Positions 1 through 8,095 of a DNA stretch of 44,902 bases are shown here, piece by piece (positions within the stretch are counted from its first letter, which is position 1; every line of letters begins with the position of its first letter). The position numbers and the translations under genes were made by a program. Where the stretch lies: assembly GCF_000336755.1 (NCBI RefSeq), contig NZ_AOLK01000005.1, forward strand, positions 1 through 44,902. The letters run 5' to 3'. The stretch comes from Haloferax elongans ATCC BAA-1513 (GTDB lineage: Archaea; Halobacteriota; Halobacteria; Halobacteriales; Haloferacaceae). The notes below the pieces were generated by a model, which was not told where the DNA came from, made no database searches, and worked only from the letters and a program-made list of their open reading frames with translations.

Positions 1-688
1 GATTCCGGTCGAACCACGTCGCGAGCATCTTCGGTCCGGCGAAGTTGTCGTCTACACCGAATGGAATGAGCTGTTCAAACATCCCCTCGTGATTGAACCG
101 AATTTCCTCTTCTTGATTTAGCCACTGGTGATAATCTATGAGCGTCGACTCGGCCAATCGATCAGTCCGTTCTTTCTCAACGGCTTCGGGGTCGCGGACG
201 GTTGGTGCAGTCTTTTGTTCAGGTCTGAAACCCTGCTCTTCGAGTTCCTCTGCTTCATCGTTGGCTAGCAACATTGGGTAATCGACTGGATGAACGCGAT
301 TGAGGTCCAATGAATCAGCGAGTCGGAACCCGATTTGGACGACTTCGCTCCTGCATTCTGTGTCCGACTCGTCACGGTACGGGTGTGGTGGGTCGATAGT
401 TTCCACTTCTGAATACGAACGGTCTCCCGACTGGTACTCTCTATACAACGAGTTTACGTCGTCGCTCCGGTCGTATGGACGCTCAACTGCGACTTTGGTC
501 GGGTTCCACTGTGTAAGCCTGTCGGTGAGGTCGGACAGTTCTAACTGACGCTGGTCCGAGAGGACGTCATCAGCCTCGACGTTTGCTTCGTCCAACCCTG
601 GATTGTCCATGTGATATGTTCCAAGTAGAAGGATAGGTACCTGTTCTTCTGTACAGTCTGGCCACGGTTCCAGAGTGTCGGCTACCAT
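1..688 (-). CDS. DUF5694-like protein (3' end cut by window)
   Basis: The reverse strand reads open from an ATG at 688 to the window edge, giving 229 codons without a stop; the C-terminus lies outside. Near the N-terminus are LLLGTYHMDNPGLDEANVEA and the following stretch DDVLSDQRQLE, and then TKVAVERPYD. This order (LGT-H-NPGLD, then DVLS-RQ, then P-T-K-AVE) is the pattern I associate with the DUF5694 family, which resembles TraB/GumN-type proteins. Those are suspected metal-dependent hydrolases, but no activity is established for this one. There is no signal peptide or membrane segment in the visible part. It points away from the origin region, with about 210 bp separating it from the divergent small membrane gene. 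The family call is moderately sure; function is unknown. Confidence 0.7.
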   Translation of the reverse strand, partial: MVADTLEPWPDCTEEQVPILLLGTYHMDNPGLDEANVEADDVLSDQRQLELSDLTDRLTQWNPTKVAVERPYDRSDDVNSLYREYQSGDRSYSEVETIDPPHPYRDESDTECRSEVVQIGFRLADSLDLNRVHPVDYPMLLANDEAEELEEQGFRPEQKTAPTVRDPEAVEKERTDRLAESTLIDYHQWLNQEEEIRFNHEGMFEQLIPFGVDDNFAGPKMLATWFDRN

Positions 689-785
689 TGAACTCTGCTT
701 TTCGTTCAGGTGATGTAAACTCTATCAGTAAATTGGATGATTGACACGCTCTCAACCCTTACACCACAGAAAGCCACCCAGCTTC

Positions 786-828
786 TGTCAGATGCGGCGT
801 GACACAGACAGAGGGTGAGTTCAGCACA
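786..828 (-). repeat. Dispersed repeat, B-type site (copy B3)
   Basis: On the minus strand this reads GTGCTGAACTCACCCTCT, a short variable stretch, then a CACGCC-type box and CTGACA. The same arrangement occurs at 21694-21736 and 22357-22399. It lies about 75 bp upstream of the start of the small membrane gene at 902, which places a B-type site upstream of a single gene, as in the other two cases. Confidence 0.7.
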
Positions 829-901
829 GCACCAGCGCTATTGTCTCGAACGGATACTTGACAATGAAAAACACTATGCTAAACGTCACTCATTTTTGAT
901 T

Positions 902-1066
902 ATGCCTACAACTGGGTTCGTTTTCTGGATACCCATTGCGTTCGTCCTTATCGTCGTTGCTTCGTTTGTTGGGACAATACTCGCTCTGCAAGTCTATCAT
1001 GGTGATAGAACGGTCAACCTCTCTTTCTCAGATTTTATTAAGAGATTCAGTAACGATAGGAGATAA
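902..1066 (+). CDS. Small single-span membrane protein
   Basis: A 54-codon gene starting at ATG 902; the frame can be extended upstream to a GTG at 815, but that would run through the B-type repeat, so the ATG is preferred. The protein begins MPTTGFVFWIPIAFVLIVVA and continues with about 27 hydrophobic residues, then a short polar tail rich in Arg, Asp and Ser. It therefore looks like a one-pass membrane protein with a small cytoplasmic tail. No family is recognised. It is bracketed by a B-type repeat upstream and an A-type repeat downstream, the same arrangement seen around two lipoprotein genes near 21-22 kb, which supports its being a real gene. Confidence 0.5.
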   Translation: MPTTGFVFWIPIAFVLIVVASFVGTILALQVYHGDRTVNLSFSDFIKRFSNDRR

Positions 1067-1136
1067 TAACACACTCTACGAGGGATTTGGGGCTTCGTGT
1101 GTATCTCTCTGTTATCTCTTGTAAGAGGCCATCGCC

Positions 1137-1168
1137 TGACCGACTCGCGCTCTGTATTCAGCACGGCC
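1137..1168 (-). repeat. Dispersed repeat, A-type site (copy A2)
   Basis: On the minus strand this 32-bp segment contains GTGCTGAATACAGAGCGC followed by AGTCGGTCA. It matches 20796-20827 at 31 of 32 positions although the two lie almost 20 kb apart in opposite orientation. It starts about 70 bp downstream of the small membrane gene. Confidence 0.8.
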
Positions 1169-1500
1169 TTGACAAACTATCAGCTACTGAGGATTTCAAC
1201 AGAGCCTCGCCGAGATGAACTCCTCGAAAATCGTGAGCTTGGACTTTGCCCCGATTTTCGGGCAGCATCTCACTGTCAACAACCCCGGGTCAGGTGACCC
1301 GTGGAATCCTGCCTCGAATCTTTGAACACTAGCTCTTCGACCTGCTCGTTCCTAATCTATGAACGACACCTGTTGAAATCATTGATACTGAGGTAGGGGG
1401 ATTCGTGAAGAAGATGATCTCCCACGTAGGATTACCTGAGGGACGTCGTCCTCACTGAAAATGTCAAGCGTCGCTTCAAGCTTAGGTTTAATCAACAGGG

Positions 1501-2025
1501 AGACACACCCCTCGTTTTCACTGTATAGGTTTGAATAACTGGTCGTCTGTTCCACTGGAAACAATAGTTTTTGCTCTTTAATATATTAAATATCTGTTGG
1601 TGTATGTAATATTTACATGGGGAGGGATAGAAGAAGAACCGCCACGTCATGTGATTTTTCAGTGAAAATGGGGTGCCTCACTGACTCCAATGGCGTCTCA
1701 TTTATAAGTAGATAGGTTCCTCGTTTTTCCGTGAGGTGAGAGGTGTGATTGTTTCAGTGAAAATGAGGTGTCTGTGACTCCACACCTAATCACCAAAATA
1801 GTTCGGAAATAGTCTGAAGGCACTCTTATCAAAGCTTTCAGTGAAAACGAGGTGTGCCTGTCCCCCTCGTGATAGACACTAAACCACCACAACCCAGGCA
1901 GAGTCACCCGAATACAGTGAAAATCAGGGGGCTTTCGTAGGTGTGCCATGAGACGTAACCTGTCCTAAAAGGCGCTTAAGACACTTAATTCTCCATATTC
2001 AGTGAAAACGAGGTAGGATAAGATT
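1501..2025. other. Replication origin 1: ORB-like repeats around an AT-rich core
   Basis: Direct repeats with consensus TTCAGTGAAAACGAGGTGTG occur at about 1658-1677, 1753-1773, 1836-1858, 1914-1932 and 1998-2016. Inverted copies lie at 1501-1525 and, more weakly, 1716-1735. Between the first inverted copy and the first direct copy is an AT-rich stretch (about 1561-1620, containing TTTAATATATTAAATA) suited to be the unwinding element. Inverted ORBs flanking an AT-rich element next to orc1 is the known plan of haloarchaeal origins, in which Orc1 binds a dyad plus a G-string. No convincing protein gene occupies 1170-2059. Confidence 0.8.
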
Positions 2026-2059
2026 TATGACCCATCGGTGAAAGGTTCGCGACAGGTTG

Positions 2060-3316
2060 ATGAACGACCCGATACCAACGCCCGACATCGAAGATTTCGA
2101 CTCAGATCCACTGAGTCAACGGAACGAGGACATTTTCGCGCGGCGTGAACTCCTGCGTGTCGGTCACGTTCCTGAGAGCGGGCGTATCGTCGGGCGTGAC
2201 CAAGAGATCTCTGCTGTCGAAGATCTCCTTCGGCCTGCAGCCTTCGGCGAACCGCCGAAGAACGCTATTGTCTACGGGAAGACTGGAACTGGCAAGTCAC
2301 TCGTCTCGAAGCACGTTACTGGTCGTGCCCGTGCCATTGCGACTCGAAACAACGCCAAATTCGGTGCGGCATACGTCGATTGTGATCAGTGTGACACCCA
2401 AACACGAGTTGCCCGGAGTCTCGCCCAGCAGGTGCAACAGCAATCCTCGAAGAACATTTCTGTCCCTGACATCGGGATTGGAGCCTCAGAGTACTTCAAG
2501 TACCTCTGGAGTATGCTCGAGGAGTTGGACGTGTTTATCGCCATCGTCGACGAGATTGACAAACTTGGAGATGACGAGGTTCTATTCAAATTGTCACGTG
2601 CCGAAGAGTCTGGGAAGACCTCCTGTTACGTCGGGGTGCTCGCAATCTCGAACAAGATCGAGTACTACGAACGACTGAATGAACGTGTCAAATCTAGTCT
2701 CCAGGAAGCAGAGCTCGTGTTCCATCCCTATGATGCGAACCAACTCATCTCGATTCTTGAGAATCGACGTGACGCGTTCAAACCGAACGTGTTGCAGTCG
2801 GGGGTGATTCCGCGTGTGGCTGCACTCGCAGCACGTGAACACGGTGACGCCCGTAAGGCAATCGAGATCCTGTACTCTGCCGGCGAGTTGGCGGCGAAGA
2901 ACGGCGACGCACAGGTCACAGAGGAACACGTCGATGCCGCCCAGGACTACGCCGATGTTTCTCGGTTTCAGGAGTTGATTCGGGGGTCGACGCCTCATTC
3001 AAAGTACGCTTTGTTCGCACTCGCGTATCTAACGAAGATTCGGATTGGCGATGCGTTCTCCACTGGCGAAATCTATCGGGTCTACGAGCAGGTCTGTGAC
3101 TCCGAAGGGGCCGATGCACTCTCTCGCCAGCGGGTGCTTGAGTTGCTGAAAGAATGGGCCTTCAGCGACATCACTGAAAACAAGTACACCGGCGGTGGGA
3201 AGGGCCAAGGCAGTTATCGTGAACACACTCTATTGCGGGAGGCCGATATGGTGATTGAAACGGTCTTTGAGCAGGCTAGTACGAAACGTGACATCTTGGC
3301 TGAGCTGCAGGAGTAG
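2060..3316 (+). CDS. orc1: Orc1/Cdc6 replication initiator (copy 1)
   Basis: A 418-residue AAA+ origin-binding ATPase. It binds the ORB repeats just upstream and starts replication of this replicon. Visible motifs are Walker A YGKTGTGKS, Walker B IAIVDEID, a sensor region around LAISNK, and the GDARKAIEIL helix typical of Cdc6 lid domains. A C-terminal winged-helix region begins near HSKYALFALAYL. Start: a TTG at 2057 precedes the ATG at 2060, and the ATG gives MNDPIPTPDIEDF. Length is normal for the family. The last ORB copy ends only about 45 bp before the start, so binding there probably also represses its own transcription. It shares only moderate similarity with the second Orc1 at 39-40 kb, fitting separate origin specificities. 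Confidence 0.95.
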   Translation: MNDPIPTPDIEDFDSDPLSQRNEDIFARRELLRVGHVPESGRIVGRDQEISAVEDLLRPAAFGEPPKNAIVYGKTGTGKSLVSKHVTGRARAIATRNNAKFGAAYVDCDQCDTQTRVARSLAQQVQQQSSKNISVPDIGIGASEYFKYLWSMLEELDVFIAIVDEIDKLGDDEVLFKLSRAEESGKTSCYVGVLAISNKIEYYERLNERVKSSLQEAELVFHPYDANQLISILENRRDAFKPNVLQSGVIPRVAALAAREHGDARKAIEILYSAGELAAKNGDAQVTEEHVDAAQDYADVSRFQELIRGSTPHSKYALFALAYLTKIRIGDAFSTGEIYRVYEQVCDSEGADALSRQRVLELLKEWAFSDITENKYTGGGKGQGSYREHTLLREADMVIETVFEQASTKRDILAELQE

Positions 3317-3394
3317 GGTGGGCGTGACCGCCTGCAATCGAGCAATACTCAACCGTCTTGGTGTGGTCTATGCTACACCGATCAAACTGAGCCA

Positions 3395-3632
3395 CACGCT
3401 TTGTGATTCTGTCGCCTGACGCTCCATGTGGTTCAACGGAGTTGGGGCGATGGCACGTCCCGTGCGGTGCAAGCAGATACCCAAGCACACCACGTCACTT
3501 CGGTGGCCTGACGCATGCGCGCACAAATCAGTGTACCACTTCGGCGGGAATGTCGCTTCCGATGACGCAGGAACGCCCTGCTGTCCTACGGAAGGAATTC
3601 AACGACTGAAGTCGTGGGTGGATGTCAATTTT
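3395..3632 (+). mobile_element. Remnant of the 3' end of an IS200/IS605 (IS1341-type, TnpB) element
   Basis: The segment ends in GGAATTCAACGACTGAAG followed by TCGTGGGTGGATGTCAA, which resembles the right ends of haloarchaeal IS1341-type elements as I recall them. It includes a perfect terminal hairpin ACGACT-ga-AGTCGT (3603-3616) and a CAC-TTCG-GTG hairpin around 3500. A short frame at 3403-3609 ending in RPAVLRKEFND could be the last codons of a TnpB-like protein, but an upstream in-frame stop shows the rest is gone. In intact elements this part also carries the 3' guide-type RNA scaffold. No left end or transposase body is present. A database comparison of the end sequence would settle the assignment. 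Confidence 0.5.
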
Positions 3633-4330
3633 AGCTCGTCGTACCCATCTCGAGATCGTTTCGGTGTGATGTCTTGTCAGTAGACGCTGACGAGTTCGTC
3701 GAGGCACATCTGTGACCACTTGTAGCGATGCTCTCTGGGTTCCTCGTGTAACGCTGCCTCCTCAACCTCCAAACCCTGGGGAGTCAGACTGCTGATTCAC
3801 GACTGCTCACCGAGGAGTAACCCACTCACTCTGTGATGGGGTGATTCTGAATATGGGATTTTCGTTGGCTTCTGATTATGTGACAACCATATTTACTATT
3901 GGCTTATGCGGGAGTGGTTCTAACACAACGCCAATTAGTAAAATCAGTCCACCAAGAGGCCAAATAGTTGTATATCGTATGTCGCAATACAGAATCTGGT
4001 TCGGTGCCGGACACAAGTTCGGAGGGTACGGTACCACAAATCGATTATTAGGTGACACTATTCACGATGGTATTGAGTTTAGGAGACAGTCCAGAGGAAT
4101 AGTGGCAGACTCCACATGAATTCGGCGACGTTAGTTCGACAACGAAACCAAAGTCAGACCAGTAATTCCCAGGTGGTCCAATATAATCATCCCTACACTG
4201 ACCAGCAGAAAAGGGAGACGGGCGATTAGCTTTTGTTCATTTTTGTCTCTCCCCGTTGTAGTACAGCTGAGTCGTTTTATTGAGACATTGTCGGGAGGTA
4301 GCGTGCTACGGCAGTGGGGGTGATGAGAGG
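3633..4330. other. Stretch without a supported gene
   Basis: Short frames exist on both strands (for example 3841-4119 and the reverse of 3876-4058), but none has a recognisable domain or a convincing start. On the minus strand at about 4140-4230 there is a short hydrophobic frame without a start codon, possibly a decayed membrane protein. Confidence 0.5.
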
Positions 4331-4419
4331 CATATACTGTTGCTCACCGGGGCATTTCATCGAATTATACTACAACAGTATATGTGGAATTAGTATATGT
4401 TGGAAAGGTATATGTTGGG
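4331..4419 (+). promoter_or_regulatory. Three 15-bp-phased repeats plus an inverted copy (probable operator)
   Basis: AGTATATGTGGA (4377), AGTATATGTTGGA (4392) and GGTATATGTTGGG (4407) are spaced exactly 15 bp apart and end 18 bp before the start of the next gene. An inverted copy, CATATACTGTTG at 4331-4342, mirrors CAACAGTATATG at 4374-4385. Phased repeats immediately upstream of a ribbon-helix-helix-like gene are typical of autoregulation. They overlap the likely promoter. Confidence 0.65.
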
Positions 4420-4437
4420 GTGTGAGAAAGCACGAGT

Positions 4438-4914
4438 GTGACCGAGCGAGAATCAATCAACTTACGCGTCGAATCGGGGTTGCGTGACCAGGTGGTGGAG
4501 TTAGCGGAGAAAGTCGAAGGCAATTCTCGCCCGTCTGACCTGAGTAAGACGGCACAACGGCTGATCCGTGTGGGACTAGCACTCCGAAAGTCAGGGATCG
4601 AACCGGAATTTGAAGGGCCGTTTGGGCTGATCAAGCGGCCGTTCGCCACCATCAAATTCGGTGGCGAGACAGTTACCTTCGGCACGCAATTGACTGCTAA
4701 TGTCATCGAAGAACTGACCGTTTCATTCACCGAAAAGAAACATACTGCCGCTCGCGAGGCCTTGCGGCTCGGTATTATTGCTGTCTATCTGAACGATCTC
4801 GACATCACTGGTCCACTTGGTGGCCCTCGGCCCTTTTCCAATGTAAACCTGAGTGAGCACTTCGACGACGAGTACGGGCGTGAGGCACTTGAGGAGTTCC
4901 GTAAATATGTGTGA
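4438..4914 (+). CDS. Ribbon-helix-helix-like DNA-binding protein with two tandem copies of the fold
   Basis: A 158-residue protein starting at GTG 4438, directly behind the phased repeats. Residues 3-50 show a short strand (ESINLRVES), a helix (GLRDQVVELAEKV) and a second helix (SKTAQRLIRVGLAL), the order of a ribbon-helix-helix unit. Residues about 78-120 repeat the pattern: GETVTFGTQL, NVIEELTVSF, then HTAAREALRLGIIAVYL. Two such units in one chain would make an intramolecular pseudo-dimer, whereas typical family members are about 50-70 residues and dimerise. It likely binds the upstream 15-bp repeats and represses its own gene. The next gene begins 65 bp downstream on the same strand and may be its partner. 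A plasmid partition or copy-number role is possible but unproven. Confidence 0.6.
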   Translation: MTERESINLRVESGLRDQVVELAEKVEGNSRPSDLSKTAQRLIRVGLALRKSGIEPEFEGPFGLIKRPFATIKFGGETVTFGTQLTANVIEELTVSFTEKKHTAAREALRLGIIAVYLNDLDITGPLGGPRPFSNVNLSEHFDDEYGREALEEFRKYV

Positions 4915-4979
4915 CTGCAGTTATCGCAACACAACAAAGGAGGAACCGAGTGATCAGATATACTATTCAATAGAAGCTC

Positions 4980-5891
4980 ATGAGTAATACCGAAACAACA
5001 CAGGCTTGTCTCGAATTAATAGACGATCACGGATTCAATGCAGCTGTTCCGCTGTATTTTCATCGGTGGGGTGGTACACCATCCGAATGGTTCTCGAAGC
5101 AAGTTACCCTATATGCTACTGCACATCCAGATCTTGACCCCGAGTACATCTCGGTTATCGAGTCGGAGGTCGATGACCTGCAGCTTAGAACCGCAGAGAT
5201 GGATACGCTGAGCGACTTGTTCCAGTCCCGTGGTTACTTTTCGAGGATCCAAAGTCGTACAGCAGATGTGTTGGACACTGCTGACGATCCCATTCGGTGG
5301 GCACTTTGGTGGATTGCTCAACAGTTTCTCGATTTTCAAGACCACGGTGGTACACTTCGATATTTCACCGACAGTGATGCCTGGTTGGCAGTGCATCGTA
5401 ACACTGTTTCCCTCAATGTCGACACCGCTTTCGAGAATCCTCCGAATCAGACTGAACTCAAAGCCCGACTCGCCGAAGCAGGCGTAATTTGGTCTCGTCT
5501 TGATTCGAGAGCGTACCCTAATACGCCAAGATACCGAATCACCTCACCGATCGCCCGGGCTATACTCGGTCACATCGATCTAGGAGATGTACCCGCAGTG
5601 TCGAAAGCAAAGAACGCCGAATACCGGGAGCGGATACAGGAACTCACCGCCCAAGAACTTCAGGCGGGGTTGTCCCTCTGGAAGCGTGAAGAACCAGAAT
5701 CACTGTCTGATGACATTATGGACCTCATCCGTGACGGTGCTCTTATGCGGCAGTATTCACCCGCTCGAAAGAGGACTGGAAAACGGTCTCGGAAACCTTC
5801 CCGAACCGAACTTGTCGTACCTTATCAGGTGCGAGAGCGGCTATCGAGGGGAGCATATACTAACGAAGCAAGCAATGCTCTTGGAAGATGA
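4980..5891 (+). CDS. Uncharacterised protein, 303 residues
   Basis: An ATG-started gene following the tandem ribbon-helix-helix-like gene in the same direction. I do not recognise a family. The N-terminal third is rich in aromatic residues (YFHRWGGTPSEWFSKQV), the middle has a possible helical bundle (WALWWIAQQFLDFQD), and about residue 160-195 could be a winged-helix unit ending in RYRITSPIARAIL. The C-terminal 50 residues are basic (ARKRTGKRSRKPSR), suggesting nucleic-acid contact. No signal peptide or membrane span is visible. Its placement beside a DNA-binding regulator with operator repeats suggests a two-gene maintenance or replication module, but that is inference only. Confidence 0.6.
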   Translation: MSNTETTQACLELIDDHGFNAAVPLYFHRWGGTPSEWFSKQVTLYATAHPDLDPEYISVIESEVDDLQLRTAEMDTLSDLFQSRGYFSRIQSRTADVLDTADDPIRWALWWIAQQFLDFQDHGGTLRYFTDSDAWLAVHRNTVSLNVDTAFENPPNQTELKARLAEAGVIWSRLDSRAYPNTPRYRITSPIARAILGHIDLGDVPAVSKAKNAEYRERIQELTAQELQAGLSLWKREEPESLSDDIMDLIRDGALMRQYSPARKRTGKRSRKPSRTELVVPYQVRERLSRGAYTNEASNALGR

Positions 5892-6253
5892 TTACGCTGC
5901 TCTGGCTGTCAATATTCCCTCGTCAACTGGCGATCAACTAGTCGACGACCCGAAAGGCCTGTCTCGCATCAAAACTGCCCAAAAATCATCAGAGAAGTAT
6001 TATTTAATTTTTTGACAACCGTTGTTGTGTAGGCCGAGTCACGAGATTCATCGGAAATGGAACTCATGTATCGGAGTCAACAAGACAGTATCAGCAGAGG
6101 TTAGTCGCCTAGTTAATACCTAAAAAGAGTATGATAATAACACCCGGATTTCAGATGGACAAGTGTGTCGCTTGTTCACGTGTTGTTCAAATATGAGTTA
6201 ATTCTTGGCTCCAGTTATCAGACTTGAATGGGATTCCACAGCACTGGTACCAC
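5892..6253. other. Intergenic stretch between convergent genes
   Basis: No supported gene, repeat or RNA was seen in this stretch between the end of the 4980 gene and the end of the leftward operon. It is AT-richer than its neighbours. Frames here are out-of-frame extensions of the preceding gene. Confidence 0.6.
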
Positions 6254-7357
6254 TCACAAGTCCTCCTCTGGGGTAGTCACATCCACTACGGATGCAGGTG
6301 GAAACAGTCGCTCCCCGTACGTTGCAAAAGCTCGTTCCAACTCAAGTTCGAAGGCAGTTGGTGGTGCCTCGTAGGTTCCTTCGAGCACTCGAATCACATC
6401 ACCGGGTGGGACTGATGGGTCACGCTCAACGCGCTCGTAGTCTGCCAGCGCAGTTGAGTAGGTAAGACCGTGTTCATCGATCCTTTGCAGCGCAACATCA
6501 GCTGGAAGCGTGTCTTCGCGGACGACGTCAAGACTGACGTGCGCATCTACGTCGTGGGTGTACTCGGCACGACGAACCGCTTCTGCGAATCGTGCTTCGA
6601 CATCGTCGTTGTTCTCCTGCAAGCCTAAGTATAGGAGCGATAACGCATCTTGAACGGCTGACCGCACTGCGTAACCATCGTCGTCGTCACGAGCGAATAC
6701 ACTTCGGAGGGCTTTGTCTGGGAGGTGTGTTGCGAGTACTTGCAAATCGAGCAGTGCTTGCTCAAGCCGAACTGTGATATCATCGAATGACTCAACAACC
6801 AATGATGGGTGTGTCAGCTGGACGCGCTCTTTGGGAGTAAGGATGCTTCGCGGCCGGTCATCTGGCTCGGGTTGCACGAGATCAATATTTGTGTCGCTTC
6901 CGAACTGTACCCATGGGTCTGGTTTCACCGCGTAGACCACGAAGTACGCGGTGTTTCCCTCGCTGGAAGTGTCGAGAGCAATGTAATCCCCTTCACTGAC
7001 AACCATTTCTGAGACGGGAGTTGGGTCACTACCGAGTGCTTCTCCGACGACGCGGGCCTCCTCATTGAGTGGATTGAGTGTAACGGCCCCAGCAGTAGGT
7101 AAGTCGACCAGAGTAAGTGTGACAGTGTGTCCATCATTCACGTTGGCATTTAGGCTGGCGATGCCGCTCACAACTGCAGTGTCTTCCGGTGTCGTTCCTG
7201 GGGTCTTCCGAACAATTGTCGGGGTGCGTCCCTCAATTCGAAGCACTTCCGTCCCTGTCACTCCGAGTTCAGCGGCGGTGCTGCCTGGGAGTGTGATCGT
7301 ACTTCCACCAGTGTCGTACTTGTCCACTTGAACTTCGACTTCGGTACTGAGAGACAT
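6254..7357 (-). CDS. Orphan Cdc48 N-domain-like protein (no AAA ATPase)
   Basis: A 367-residue protein starting at ATG 7357, whose first base is the last base of the preceding stop codon (TGATG), so translation is probably coupled; a GTG at 7366 is a less likely start. Residues about 10-95 resemble the double-psi beta-barrel of Cdc48/p97/VAT: a STITLP strand, then AAELGVTGTEVLRIEG, then GIASLNANVNDGHTVTLT. Residues about 100-160 resemble the second Cdc48 N subdomain (VSEGDYIALDT and WVQFGSDTNIDLV). The rest is helical and unassigned. The AAA modules that normally follow are absent. Cdc48 N-domains bind substrates or adaptors, so this may be a free-standing adaptor. It is the last gene of a four-gene leftward operon headed by an AbrB-like protein. 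Confidence 0.6.
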   Translation of the reverse strand: MSLSTEVEVQVDKYDTGGSTITLPGSTAAELGVTGTEVLRIEGRTPTIVRKTPGTTPEDTAVVSGIASLNANVNDGHTVTLTLVDLPTAGAVTLNPLNEEARVVGEALGSDPTPVSEMVVSEGDYIALDTSSEGNTAYFVVYAVKPDPWVQFGSDTNIDLVQPEPDDRPRSILTPKERVQLTHPSLVVESFDDITVRLEQALLDLQVLATHLPDKALRSVFARDDDDGYAVRSAVQDALSLLYLGLQENNDDVEARFAEAVRRAEYTHDVDAHVSLDVVREDTLPADVALQRIDEHGLTYSTALADYERVERDPSVPPGDVIRVLEGTYEAPPTAFELELERAFATYGERLFPPASVVDVTTPEEDL

Positions 7358-8064
7358 CACAGCCACTCTCCATTGTCTTGAGTAGTCGGGTCAGCTGGTC
7401 GAGTACTTCCAGCAGCGGTGTGCCGCATATTCGACATGAGCCGTTGTGCGAGTCGTCGCGTCTCCCACTGCTCGTTGACGTCGTTGCGCTCAACTTCGAC
7501 TTCGAGAACACCCCAGTCGGTAGACTGTAGTATCACAGCGTACTCTCGGTATGGCTTCGGCGCTGCAGTTTGTTCGTTCAGCCACTGTTGAGTCTGCGGT
7601 TCACGGAAGAAGAACTCACTTCGTCGACACCCGTCAACCGCACGGTCGCTCAGTTCGACGTCACACCACGCGGTGAAGTACTCTGTTGATGGTTCTTGTC
7701 CGTGGAACGCATCCCGAAGCAACACCTCGTGGTGATCGTCTACCATCTCAGACGTGACTCTTTCCCCTAACGTGAGTCGCGCTCCAGTTTGGACACGGCC
7801 TTGAAATTGCTGCGGGTCCGAAGAGAGTGTATACTTGTCAAGCTCGTGTGCCTCAGAGACCGCTCTCACCTCGCCGCCTTCGACGCACCGAACCGTCGAC
7901 CCTTGCACTGGGCCAAGATACTCGAAATCGTCTGGAACAAGCCCTGTCGACGGGAGGAATCCCGATAAGCTGTTGTCTTGTGGTATTTTCTCGCCGCGCA
8001 GTTGCGTGAACGGGAGGAACAAAGTGATACTTGCGCCGGTCGTGAGGAACGTACGTCGGTTCAT
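7357..8064 (-). CDS. Tat-exported protein of unknown function
   Basis: A 235-residue protein with the N-terminus MNRRTFLTTGASITLFLPF, a twin-arginine signal (RRTFL) followed by a short hydrophobic core, without a lipobox Cys. It is therefore predicted to be folded in the cytoplasm and exported. The mature part contains a Cys-bearing stretch (AWCDVELSDRAVDGCRRSEF) and a segment YAVILQSTDWGVLEVEVE. That segment resembles WPVIRIRSTPVGVVKLSVE in the preceding operon gene, so the two may share a fold. No family is recognised. It starts 31 bp after the upstream gene and overlaps the Cdc48 N-like gene by one base. Confidence 0.6.
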   Translation of the reverse strand: MNRRTFLTTGASITLFLPFTQLRGEKIPQDNSLSGFLPSTGLVPDDFEYLGPVQGSTVRCVEGGEVRAVSEAHELDKYTLSSDPQQFQGRVQTGARLTLGERVTSEMVDDHHEVLLRDAFHGQEPSTEYFTAWCDVELSDRAVDGCRRSEFFFREPQTQQWLNEQTAAPKPYREYAVILQSTDWGVLEVEVERNDVNEQWETRRLAQRLMSNMRHTAAGSTRPADPTTQDNGEWL

Positions 8065-8095
8065 TCGGTGTTAAGTATGGTGATCTCCACGGGGG

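Noticed and set aside
1379-1564. Reverse frames across the first origin (1379-1564, 1698-1949)
   Set aside because: They are made by the ORB repeats and show no protein features.
3841-4119. Forward frame of 92 codons between the IS remnant and the phased repeats
   Set aside because: The translation lacks any consistent fold and begins at a poor start; the reverse strand hydrophobic frame there is equally weak.
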